Assembly (NCBI GenBank): GCA_036435485.1 | Contig: CM071599.1 | Location: 11,682,803-11,746,802 of the forward strand | Source of the DNA: Saposhnikovia divaricata | Taxonomy: Eukaryota > Streptophyta > Magnoliopsida > Apiales > Apiaceae | Direction of reading: 5' to 3' | Length of the DNA: 64,000 nucleotides | Part shown: in pieces, positions 35,838 to 46,257 of the stretch | Layout of the letters: each line of letters starts with the position of its first letter | How positions within the stretch are numbered: the stretch's first letter is position 1 | Notes under the pieces: model-generated | The model's database searches: none | What the model was told of the DNA's origin: nothing | The model's input: only the letters and a program-made list of their open reading frames with translations | Position numbers and translations under genes: made by a program

Positions 35838-35992
35838 TTCAATTTACCAAAGACTATGGGAATCTCACTTAGAACCACACAAGTTGACCAGGAAAGTGGA
35901 TGTGTTTGGGGGCCTTCCGTATTAATACGGCGCATTATCAAGTAACCACTGCGCACAAAGCACTTTCCTAGACACCAACAACGTGGGCCCCA

Positions 35993-36004
35993 GCTCTGAT
36001 ACCT
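35993..36004 (-). other. Primer-binding site, second copia element
   Basis: The minus strand reads AGGTATCAGAGC, one change from the usual TGGTATCAGAGC, 2 nt from the 5' LTR. Confidence 0.8.
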
Positions 36005-36006
36005 AC

Positions 36007-36696
36007 TGTTAGGAATTCCCGTTTACTGTCTTTGCGTAAATAGAACTTATAGAATTATCACAGGCAATAGTAACAACTGGTAATAATAATCAAGACAGAT
36101 GAACACCAAGATTTATACGTGGAAAACCCCCTTAAGCCAAAGAGGTAAAAACCACGAGACCAACTCCGAATGTTTCTACTATAATGATAATAATGGTTAC
36201 AATATTCTCTCTCAAGTTTACGATGTAACACTTGAGGTACACCTGAATAATAATATAACGATTAACTATTCCTTCGATACTGGACCGGATAACCTGGACA
36301 AAACTGTCCCTTCGGTACTTGACCAGATAACCTGGAGAACTCCCCTTGTTGCGGCTGCAATGGCTGGACGAACTCCTAGTGCTGTAGACCCAGATAGCTA
36401 CAGCCCGACAAAACTCTTACACTAACTCACTAACTCACCCGAAACGAAAGAAGAGAGAAGTACGAGGGCCCCCTATTCTGACCTGCCTGAAACTACCGCA
36501 AGGTAAGTTTCCTACTAAACGAACTATCTAGCAGCTATGATGGAGAGAAGAGAGTAAGATGTTTTGGTATGTTTTGGTAATGAAGGGAGAGGGGATATTT
36601 ATAGAAGGGAAGATGTAGTAGGTGTGGGGTTGGTGGAATTTGGTGAGAGATTGGTGAAGTTTGTAGTTTGGTAAGAACAAGGTGGGCTGCCTAACA
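36007..36696 (-). repeat. 5' LTR of the second copia element, with TATA box
   Basis: Same ends as its partner. On the minus strand CTATAAATATCC (about 36594-36605) is a good TATA box for transcription toward gag. Confidence 0.93.
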
Positions 36697-37450
36697 CTAA
36701 ATACAAACATATGAGTTTGAGATTCTGATTTCAGTTAATCATGAATTTGAGGTTCTGATTTCCGTTAATTGGTTTCGTTAATCACGAATCTAAACACTCC
36801 CTAAAATGAACAACATATATTAAATCTCAACTGATCTTCGAAAATCAATTCAATGTTTTCGTATCAACTCAAATTAGATGGTCACACATTAGATGCATGC
36901 ATGTAAAGAATTCGTAAACCACAGTTCCTCAAGTATACAATCAAATCTTTAAAGAATGTTACTACCATGTTTCTATTGGTGGGTGAAAAGATAATTTAAT
37001 TAATAATTAAGGTCCCGGACACCATTTAAAACATCAATGATTCAACGGCCAAAATGGATGGTTAGAAGTTCCTTTCATCGCCATTCCAAATCCAATATCC
37101 TCTATTGGCATGCCATTAACAAAATGCAGGTCCAATTACAAGAGAACATTTCCAATGCCTTTCTTTAATTTAGACACTTAAAACCAATGACACAATTCTA
37201 GTTTCTTGGAGTGACATTATTACATCCTAAAACAAGTAGCCATTTATTCCTAACTAATGGAGATGGTTAAAATTGATGGTCATCCATTATGTGTGTGTAA
37301 AAACACACACACATTTTTGTAAATTTTTATGCGCATGGTACAGTTGCACTCACATATGTTCCTTAGTGCTCAATTTGGCTTTGCTGCAATGTGTGTGTAG
37401 ACTGTAGATGTGCGCGTGCAAGCATGGTTGGCGGCTAAACTATCTTATAA

Positions 37451-38086
37451 GCAGACCTGTCAATTTGTGGAGTGTACTTTCGTCTCGTATACTTTCGTAT
37501 TTCGTGTAATAAGAGGTCAATTCATAAACGAAATATAATAAAATCATGTATCCACATTTGAAAACTAACACATTTTGTGTAAACACGAAACGAAACGAAA
37601 AGTACATGAAATATTTCGTGTACTTTCCGTGTACACGAACGAAACGAAAACGAAACCGAAACCTTTCTTTTTCGATTTACAAATTCCATAATACACAGAA
37701 AAGAAACGAAATAGTACACAAAATGAAATAGTACATGAAAATGAAGAGGAATTATACAATAAAATATTTAAAATTTATGTTTACATCAGAACTCTAGGAA
37801 CATATAATCAAAACATAAATAGAACTCCATAAATAAAGCTTAACTTGAAACAATTTTCTATTTATTTTGTAAAAAAAGTTAAATATGTAATATTTATTTA
37901 TATAATTTAAAATATTTATTTATTTCGTGTACTTTCGTTTCGTGTCGCGTATCCAAGGGTAAATATAAAATCGACACTAAATTTATTCGTATAATTTTGT
38001 ATACATGTACCGAAATGAACACAAACCCAAATTTTCGTATCATTTTCGTGTTATGTTTTTGTGTCATGTACAAAATTACCGACTCT
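37451..38086. mobile_element. hAT-like non-autonomous element, 636 bp, rich in CGAAACGAAA / TTTCGTTTCG repeats
   Basis: Flanked by TCTTATAA (37443-37450) and ACTTATAA (38087-38094), an 8-bp pair with one mismatch. The ends (GCAGACCTGTCAATTTGT and, reversed, AGAGTCGGTAATTTTGT) are only loosely inverted. Inside are many short inverted repeats such as TTTCGTGTACTTTC and ACACGAAACGAAACG. No coding capacity. Class is uncertain because the terminal repeats are weak. Confidence 0.5.
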
Positions 38087-38094
38087 ACTTATAA

Positions 38095-39510
38095 ACCATA
38101 TCTCTATCACCTTCTTTTTCGAGACACAATTCTCAAACGTGGAAGAAACTAGGGAGAGCAACCTAGATTGAAATCTCAACAAATCTCCAAAAAATCAACA
38201 TATTCAAGCATGTGTAGAATGTGAAAATTTCTAAACAAAAATTACTAATGTTACGAATATTAATTTTCTTCTTAAATTATTTCATTATCTGACTTCTATA
38301 TGTTAAGTTATCCGTTCATTTAAAACCTTAAATTGTCAGTAAAAAATCTTAACATGATCTTATACTATTCAAAACTGTAATTTTCTGGATTAAACTATTG
38401 ATTGTCAATGACCTTAGTAGTGGAGACTGCATACGTCTCTTTTAACACAAATTCTTAGCAACCTAGATAGTGGGGACGGCATGTCTTTTAACATGTAAAT
38501 TTTAACTAGGTTTGGATTAAGAGTGGCCCTCCTTGTGTCTCAAAACTATGGCACACACATTAGATGGTGTGTGGCCGGACTGGGGCCGGTGATGGTGGTT
38601 GTCGGCAAGGCAACACATCGAACTTATCAGTGTGACAAATTATGGGTTTAGGATATATGATTTTGGTGGGGCCCAAGAATGTGATAAAAAGATCACTTGT
38701 GGGACACAAGCTTAAGCTTAGAGGGTTCTTAATCCTCCTTTTTAATTGTGCTTTCTCCATTTAATTACCCCAATTTCAAAACCCCATTATTTATCTCCAA
38801 GAAAGATTTTGTAACAACTTTTGATGTAAAAAGTTGAGTATGTTACTAGAGTTTTGGTTTGTTTTGAGACTTTTAAGTTAGATTTTGGACTGAAAATTGG
38901 TCCCCTCTTGTTTCAACTCCAAAGTGTTTGACATTTGTTTGTGAGTAATATGATAAGGTTTGTCTATTGAGGAGTTTGGTTTGGTGGTGCGCGTGCGAAC
39001 ACAAGATATGAAATGTGGTCATATTATTTTGTTGGTGTGGCAGCTACCTATAAGAAGATTATACATTTTCATTTTCCATAATTTCTTAACATAAAAATGC
39101 AATTTTTGGTTTGCTAAACTCACAATTTCACATCATTGCATAACCCTCAATATCTTTTCACAAGTTTCTCCCAACTCATTTGTTGAACATCTTTGTCTAC
39201 TCACCCATACTCCTACCATCATAGTCTCTGCAAATGTACATACACTTATTTGCTACATTTATTTTATTTCCATAGGCCTTATAATTAAGATGATGGAAAC
39301 ATATATATACTATCAACTTCATTACATATCTTTCTAATCTTAAAAGCTAAGTAGTGGGTTAAGTTTTATTACTACTTAAAGCTAAGTAATAAGTATTCCC
39401 ATACAATCTTATTTTCTACAACTAGAACTCTTAATACTTGTATACACCATTTTTTCCATGCATCTTTCCATTCTTCTTATGTATATATAACTGTAATGTA
39501 CATTATATGA
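38095..39510. other. Intergenic, no gene seen
   Basis: AT-rich with no ORF of note on either strand and no recognisable repeat pair. Confidence 0.55.
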
Positions 39511-39519
39511 TTAATAGTA

Positions 39520-40611
39520 GGCTTAATTATCACTTAAACCTTGAAGTATGATTCTCTGTACACATAAAACCCTAAAGAAAAATATCGTACACATTAAACC
39601 TTTAAATATCAACACTTATACATACAAACCCTTAACACTATTGAATCGGGAATGTTATATTCTGATGCACCCAAACTGAAAGTAATTACAATGGTTAAGC
39701 TTAAAAGTAATTATAAGAGATGTGAAAGTATACCTGGAGGAGTTTGATCTCCCATGACAATACACCCAAATTGATCCTCAAAACTCAATCTTCAAACTTT
39801 GTTCTTAATACTCTGTTTTAAAGTTTTTAAGCTCTTCTATTAGGGTTTCAAGGTTTTGATTGTTTTCTGGTAATATCTAAGGACCGGTATCTGCACAATT
39901 ATTAGTACATATGTATCCATCTAATTTCTTTTCCGAGATTGTCCCTCACCCGATACACAATGTGCATGTTTGGCTAATCATATAAGTCGACTTATATGGC
40001 GAAATCCCATTTCCAGCTTATTTAGAGTGTTTGGCAAAATAAGCAAAAGTCCGTTTTAAGAACTTATATGGGATAAGTTGAATGTTAAAAAATCCTAACA
40101 TTCAACATTCAACTTTCAACTTATTCTTATTTCTCGATATACGCAATATATAATATCCTTCAAATCTTCAAAATTATATATCTTTTGATTCGTTCATTAA
40201 AAAATTGATATGTATATGTCAAATTTCTCTACTCATCGAGATCTATCCATTGATATCCACTTATATATATTAAAAAACAAATATTTTGAAAATATTTAAA
40301 AAAGTTAACTTATAAGTTCTGATTTACCAAACACTCTACTGACTTATAATTTCTGATTTACCAAACACTCTATTAACTTATAAGTTCTGATTTACTTATC
40401 ACTTATATGATACTTATCGCTTTAAGTTATAAGTTACTTATTTTAAGGTAAGCCAAACAGGCCCAATATATCCTGATTTAGTGGTATTTTTCGAATTAAG
40501 GGTTTGTATGTACAAGTATTGATATTTAAGGGTTCGATGCGTACACCATTTTTCTTTAGGGTTTTATATGTACAGATAATCATACTTTTAGGTTTAAGTT
40601 ATAATTAAGCC
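39520..40611. mobile_element. Mutator-like non-autonomous element with 116-bp inverted repeats
   Basis: Left arm 39520-39635 and right arm 40496-40611 are inverted copies (both begin GGCTTAATTAT, and both contain AAAACCCTAAAGAAAAAT and ACATACAAACCCTTAA), with scattered mismatches. The 9-mer TTAATAGTA is duplicated exactly at 39511-39519 and 40612-40620. A 9-bp duplication plus long terminal inverted repeats is the Mutator signature. There is no transposase frame. A smaller element is nested inside. Confidence 0.9.
39964..40461. mobile_element. Nested hAT-like MITE inside the Mutator-like element
   Basis: Ends read GCATGTTTGGCTAA and, reversed, CCTGTTTGGCTTACC, close to the common plant hAT-MITE end CTGTTTGGC. 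Flanking 8-mers CACAATGT and CCCAATAT match at 6 of 8. The interior repeats CTTATAAGTTCTGATTTACC-like units three times (about 40310-40400). Confidence 0.6.
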
Positions 40612-40942
40612 TTAATAGTAATAAGAAAGAAATTGGGAATTCACGAATTTAAACAATTAAGTAACCAGCCCCAACACGATCTTATACTATTCAACATAAA
40701 CATATATAAGTGAATAGAATACCATCGAGAGAAGTCGAGAATTTCGATAAAATCAATTTATGCCATCGAAAAATACAAAACAAGAAATGATGATGACAAT
40801 GCAGTGCATGAAGCATAAAAATGATTTCACGTACAGAAAGATCAGAAATCCACTAATTAATTCATGTGATATACTTCATAATTTATCAGCCACGCCTGAT
40901 TCTCATGTAACAAAATTATGAGTTTTATCACTTGTTTTATCC

Positions 40943-41149
40943 TTGATTCTCCTTAGAGTAGTCCAAGAACTAGATAATCAATTGTACATTCATCAATGGC
41001 CTGAAGACGACGATGATGCTGTCCATTTCCAGCATTACATTCGGAACCTTCTCGAGTACACTGTTGAACTGAACTACGAACACGGTCCATGTGTGTGTGT
41101 GTGCGCGCACCAGAGCATGGCAAAAGAATTCCGTTTTAGTCGAGTGTGA
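40943..41149 (+). CDS. Small hypothetical ORF, 68 codons, unrecognised
   Basis: The codons give an acidic peptide (QWPEDDDDAVHFQHYIRNLL) with less AT bias than its surroundings. The end runs into a (TG)n stretch, so the C-terminal part is low-complexity. No family is recognised and no promoter is clear. It could be an exon of an unannotated transcript or chance. Confidence 0.15.
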   Translation: MILLRVVQELDNQLYIHQWPEDDDDAVHFQHYIRNLLEYTVELNYEHGPCVCVCAHQSMAKEFRFSRV

Positions 41150-41728
41150 GTACTCAAGAACACCTATAAATGGAAAATTAAGTTTTGCCTCCGGGTAGGA
41201 ATTCTAATAATGGTTGTCATGCAGTGAAGCATCTTTAACTATAATTATGTCTGTGTTTCTCTGTATGCTACGTACCATGTGAATGACTTAAGTGTGCATT
41301 ACATTCTATAGCAATCGATTTCGATTCCTTCATCAAGGTCTCTTCCCCCTTGATCTTTATTACTTTCATTTTGGTCCCCCAGTTTACACTTTGTTTTCCT
41401 AATACAACCAACATTGTTAACAGTTAACTCTATACAAGCATGCATGATAAAAGCCATAACTTGACTTTATACATATTATAAGTTTAACTTTCTTTATCTT
41501 TTTGTGAGAGTTTGTTAATTTTATATGTCAAACTATGGTTCTCTTGTTATCAAATTTTATCTTGGATTTTAATTCCCCTGTTTGGAATACAATTATGGGT
41601 TTGGGTTATCGTTTTAAACCAGGTCATTCAAACTTTATCATGCATGATTTAAAAATACCAGTACGAGATCACATATTCCCCTGTTTTTTATTTAACAAGA
41701 TTATTTTTTTGGTGCCTAATAATCTAAT

Positions 41729-41919
41729 GAGTAGTGCTAAAGGTACCAAATTGGGTACCAAAATTTGTTACCAAATGACATGGCACTAATTACTTGACAT
41801 TTTGGGATGTTTTAATTGAATGGCCGTGGCGGGCCCATTACAATTATGACCAATCAAAACAATGTCAAATCATTTGGTAACAATTTTTGGTACCCAATTT
41901 GGTACCTCTAGCATTGTTC
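41729..41919. mobile_element. 191-bp MITE with 9-bp target duplication
   Basis: TAATCTAAT is repeated exactly at 41720-41728 and 41920-41928. The terminal inverted repeats of about 50 bp contain GGTACCAAATTGGGTACC near each end and TTGTTACCAAATGA further in. The 9-bp duplication suggests Mutator ancestry. No coding capacity. Confidence 0.85.
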
Positions 41920-42490
41920 TAATCTAATATATATTGTAACCAAAAATATACCATCTATAGTAACAACAATTTAAAGACTAGTATTGTAAGATAACCTATA
42001 TTTATCTTGGATCACCCACGGTTCATACCGTCATTACAGGGTTGAATCCAACATAACCATATATACATCTATACATCTAATCTTACGAAGAAAGAAGTAT
42101 AAAAGATAGTGATTTGGGGTGGCATTTTTAGAGGTAGAAAAGGACTCCTAGTCCTAGCTCGCATAACTAATTAGTTAATTTTAGTTTAATTTGCAGTATT
42201 TACATATATATATAGGAAATGGAAAGAAGAAACCTATCCAAGTTGTCACATGATGAATGTCAAATTTACTTGAACACGACACATACTAGTACCACTACAA
42301 CAAAAAAAATTAAGGTAGATATAAATTGGCAAATGAAAATCTTGTATTTGTTGTGCCTGCAATCATCATTCTTGGTTGCCTCAACCGCATGCCCCCCTTT
42401 CTCCCCACTTCTCTCCCTCACACTTTCAATTTCTTTCAAAAGCTATCTCACTCTCTCCTACATACATATTCAGAACCATAGAAATAGCCC

Positions 42491-42500
42491 CTATATAAAC
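42491..42500 (+). promoter_or_regulatory. TATA box of SAMDC
   Basis: CTATATAAAC lies 128 nt before the SAMDC start codon. Transcription near 42525 would give a leader of about 100 nt containing a (CT)n run (about 42558-42577), common in plant leaders. Confidence 0.6.
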
Positions 42501-42627
42501 AAACAGAAATCTCCTATTCCATAAGCAAACTCTCTCCAGCTATTATCTTTGTATATCTTCCTCTCTCTCTCTCTCAATTACATATACACAAACATTTACT
42601 ACATATTTTAAACTTGATCAAAATCAG

Positions 42628-43650
42628 ATGGCTGAATCAGGGTTTGAAGGGTTTGAGAAGCGCCTGGAACTCCACTTCTCCGGTGACGATCCCATCACCG
42701 GACTCCGACAAATAGACTTTGAGACACTGGAGGAAATACTCAATGCAGTGCAGTGCACTGTAGTATCATCAGTTGGTAACCATTACTTTGATTCCTATGT
42801 GTTATCGGAATCAAGCCTGTTTGTGTATCCTACCAAGATCATAATCAAAACTTGTGGAACCACTCAGTTATTGAAATCTGTCGGTCCGTTTCTTGACTAT
42901 GCATGCACCATAGGGTTATCTCTCTCGCGGTGTATGTACACTCGAGGTAACTTTATTTTTCCAAAGGTCCAACCTTACCCTCATACTAGCTTCAAAGAAG
43001 AAGTTATTTACTTGGAAGAAATTCTACCAGAAAATCTTTTCTATAAGAAAGCTTCGGTTATGCCTTCCAAGCTTCCTTCTCATGCATGGCATGTTTTTTC
43101 AGCCGTTGGTCAATCTTATCTGATCGATAATGCTCATGATCATGATCAGTTGTTTACTATCGAGGTTTGCATGACTGAACTTGATTGCCTTCTTGCCAAG
43201 AAATTTTTCCGTCGACATAATGACGGAAAAACTAGTGATTCAGCCGGAAAAGAGATGACGTTGATGACCGGAATTTGTGACATCAACCCTAATGCTCACA
43301 TTTGTGACTTTGCATTTGATCCATGTGGGTACTCTATGAACGGACTTGATGGTGATAGGTACTCTACTATCCATGTGACTCCAGAGGATGGTTTCAGTTA
43401 TGCAAGTTTCGAGTGTGTAGGCTCAGTCTACGATGACTGCCGGAAGATATCAGAGGTTTTGAAGAAGGTGGTGCAGGTTTTCCGACCAGGGACTATGTCC
43501 GTGTCAACCACGTCAACTAGTCATGAGTTGTGGACACGTGTCGCCAATGCAGTAGAGCAGCAAGGGATGAAATGCAGGAGTTGTACGGTGGATGAGTTCC
43601 CTGCAGCCGGGAGTGTGGTGTTTCAAACATTCACAACCCGCCGGAAATAG
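42628..43650 (+). CDS. SAMDC: S-adenosylmethionine decarboxylase proenzyme, 340 aa, SAMDC4/BUD2-like
   Basis: Catalyses decarboxylation of S-adenosylmethionine to supply aminopropyl groups for spermidine, spermine and thermospermine. The intronless CDS holds the family's key residues: Glu7 and Glu10 (GFEGFEKRLEL), the self-cleavage site in VLSESSLF with Ser62 as the likely pyruvoyl precursor, Cys76 in KTCGTT, Ser236 (GYSMNG) and His249 (TIHVTPEDG). TIHVTPEDGFSYASFE is also the conserved plant PEST-like segment. At 340 aa it is shorter than the common isoforms of about 360 aa and closer to SAMDC4. The conserved small uORF of other plant SAMDC mRNAs is not visible within 500 nt upstream. The start is chosen because MAESGFEGFEKRLE matches the family N-terminus. 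Confidence 0.95.
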   Translation: MAESGFEGFEKRLELHFSGDDPITGLRQIDFETLEEILNAVQCTVVSSVGNHYFDSYVLSESSLFVYPTKIIIKTCGTTQLLKSVGPFLDYACTIGLSLSRCMYTRGNFIFPKVQPYPHTSFKEEVIYLEEILPENLFYKKASVMPSKLPSHAWHVFSAVGQSYLIDNAHDHDQLFTIEVCMTELDCLLAKKFFRRHNDGKTSDSAGKEMTLMTGICDINPNAHICDFAFDPCGYSMNGLDGDRYSTIHVTPEDGFSYASFECVGSVYDDCRKISEVLKKVVQVFRPGTMSVSTTSTSHELWTRVANAVEQQGMKCRSCTVDEFPAAGSVVFQTFTTRRK

Positions 43651-45361
43651 GTCATATAGTGGCGGTGCATGCATGGCTATGGTGGTAGATATATGCACGA
43701 ATAGGGTTTTAAGGGGAGGATTTGATCTTTAGGGTTTTTAGATTTTGAGGTGAACTAAACTGTTCAAATTATATGAGGCTGTGATGCATGTATGATGGAA
43801 ACAATGCATGAGAATTTGGTGCAATACACTACAAGAAACAGAGTCAATTCCAACGATCGTCGCTTTATTCAAGCGGAGTTGACTTTGTCAAAAAAGATAA
43901 ATATTTATATTTAAGAGATTGAAGAAACATGGATATATAGGGATGATGTACTTGTGGGATCATCATAATATTGCACCCCACTTAGATTTGTGATCACGCC
44001 TATATATATGATTTGAGGATGTGTAAGAAAAAGCTTAGTGGGGGGTTGAAGGTAAAAACTTTTGAATCTCTTATGTATGATGATCTTTAAATTTGTTGCT
44101 AATATTGATCCGGAGCTCTCGCGATGGTACTCGGTTTTTCTTATAAGGCTACTTACAACAAAATTAGATACTTCTACACACATTTATTCTTATTAGACTC
44201 CAATCCTCGACGTAAGATATATTGATTGTGTCACTTAAAATGGTTACCTAAAATTATATAGAATTATATTTTCTTTAAAATTTGTTGAATTGGTAAGATA
44301 TCGTATTATATTTTTAAAATATTTTTTTATCTTTTTTTTTTGGACAAGAAAAAGTTATTATTATTTTAAAATGTTGTAAATAAGATATATTATTTAATTA
44401 TAATAATATATGATGTGAAATTTTATTATAGGTCTCCAGGTGCAAATTTTTAACACATTATTCATAATTTTTATTTATGACAGATGATTTGAAATTTTAG
44501 AAAATAGATGTCTTGACTCTTTTAGTTTTATCAAGCAAGAAACACGCTTGGGATGGCTTTTATTGACATTTTTTATGACAGTTTCCTTATAATTAAGCTA
44601 GCTACTTACAATTTACGAATTGAAAAATACTTACGTTTTTTTAAATTATAAAATAAAATGTTTATAAGATAAAACTAAAACATATGTCCAAAAAAAATGG
44701 GCCTCACCGTTTTCCTAATTGAAGCATGATCTCGAGCTTGGTTGGACGAGTTTAGATAACCCAATCCATGTACTTGGTTGTATGTACTGGGAAAAAGGGT
44801 TTGTGGAAACTCGCAAATTATAAGCAGTGAAATTGGAGTTTTTGGAAATTTAAGATTAAAACTTAATATCTAGTTCTCGAATTAATGAAGGAAAAGAAAA
44901 TAATAAAAAATGGATTATTTTATTTTTTTTAAAAAATGGATTATTTTATTTTTTTTTCTCCAAACCATTCTAAAAATTGGATGAAAATTTTGAAAACAAA
45001 TATATAAAATTTTTTTTTTTTCCCAAATCTTTAGAGATCTTTTATTCAAATCAAATATACTATATCATAGTGTAAAAGACTCGTAGCAATGAGAAGGAAA
45101 ATTGGACTATATCATAATATACTATTTATTACTGTATAATCTAATAAATAATTTATGTTATTACTTTCTAACATCATACCAACCAACAGAACAATCAATT
45201 TTGAAATTTCGACACTACTAATAATATCGTACAAATAGTAAAGATATCTAATCCAGTTTATTAGTCATGATTGCCCAACTGCTTGTGAATTAAAAACCAA
45301 AGTTTCCTGAATATCGCAATATTTATAAAATTTGCCCGTGTATTGCGAAAAAGGAAATTTC
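43651..45361. other. Intergenic after SAMDC
   Basis: AT-rich with no gene seen. A 26-bp unit (AAAAAATGGATTATTTTATT plus a T-run) is tandemly duplicated exactly at 44905-44930 and 44931-44956. Confidence 0.6.
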
Positions 45362-45364
45362 TTA

Positions 45365-45769
45365 GAGCAACTCCAATAACGTTACCTAAAATGGTTCCCT
45401 AAATTATATTAAAATAATGATTCCCTAAAATATGAGGAAGTAAAAAATTATTTACTCCAATGGTGTTACCTATATTTATTCCCTATACTTTAAATATAAT
45501 ATTTAAAAAATATTTTAGATATATATTCTACATATATTTTAATATGTAGCATGGTTGGAGATTGTACAACTTAAATTGCTTACCTATATTAATGATGTGA
45601 CATGTTTTAGGGATTGGTAATGGATCCCCAAATGTAAGGAACCATTTTCTCTCACCTAAAAATTTTAGGTAAAGATGATTGTGGTTGGAGTTGATTTTTT
45701 GGAAAAGATCCCTAAATACATCCAGGTGGCAAAAATATTGGTAAGGGATATGGTGGGTTGGAGATGCTC
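45365..45769. mobile_element. Tourist/PIF-Harbinger-like MITE, 405 bp
   Basis: Ends read GAGCAACTCCAATAACG and, reversed, GAGCATCTCCAACCCACC, with TTA on both sides (45362-45364 and 45770-45772). A TTA duplication with this type of end fits the PIF/Harbinger group. No coding capacity. Confidence 0.65.
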
Positions 45770-46257
45770 TTACCTGCTCAATTAGCTGTAACTTAATACT
45801 ATGCCATGCATTTAACATTAATTATTACCATAAATCTCTATTAATAAAAACAATAAGTAATGATACTATATATGGCAACTGGCATATAATGTCATGATCA
45901 AGAATTTATGGAAACAAAAGAAAATTGATTTAGCATTTATATACTGCTTCATAAGTTCATATCTATAATTGATTATTTTAGGTAACAGTCATTTTCAATA
46001 TACATAGCAATAGAGTAGGGTGATTCTTTATTTCCTTAATTGGAGTATAAAAAAGTCTTATACAAGTCAAAAGCATGTCCTAACTTTAATCTCTACCCCA
46101 TGCACCTCTTCCGTCAGAATCAATTCACCAATTTAACCAACCTGCAAAACTGAAGATCTGTGTCCTTATATATTTATTCTTATTCCATTGATTAATTAAT
46201 GGACTAACTATTATAGTCCAGCTAGCCCGGCTATAACAAACCCTCAACCGTGACAGG

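Larger units (their letters stand above)
31261..36696 (-). mobile_element. Complete but defective Ty1/copia element with perfect target duplication
   Basis: LTRs at 31261-31943 and 36007-36696 flank a 4.06-kb interior on the minus strand. The 5-mer CTAAA is duplicated at 31256-31260 and 36697-36701. A polypurine tract abuts the left (3') LTR and a tRNA-iMet-like primer site abuts the right (5') LTR. The LTRs are very similar (scattered substitutions and a 9-bp extra CTAACTCAC in the right one), so insertion was recent. The coding region nevertheless has several disabling lesions. It belongs to a different copia family from the element at the left of the window. Confidence 0.95.

Noticed and set aside
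42219..42524. 101-codon ORF upstream of SAMDC as a regulatory uORF
   Set aside because: It starts 270 nt before the TATA box at 42491, so it is mostly promoter DNA, and its sequence does not resemble the conserved plant SAMDC uORF peptide.
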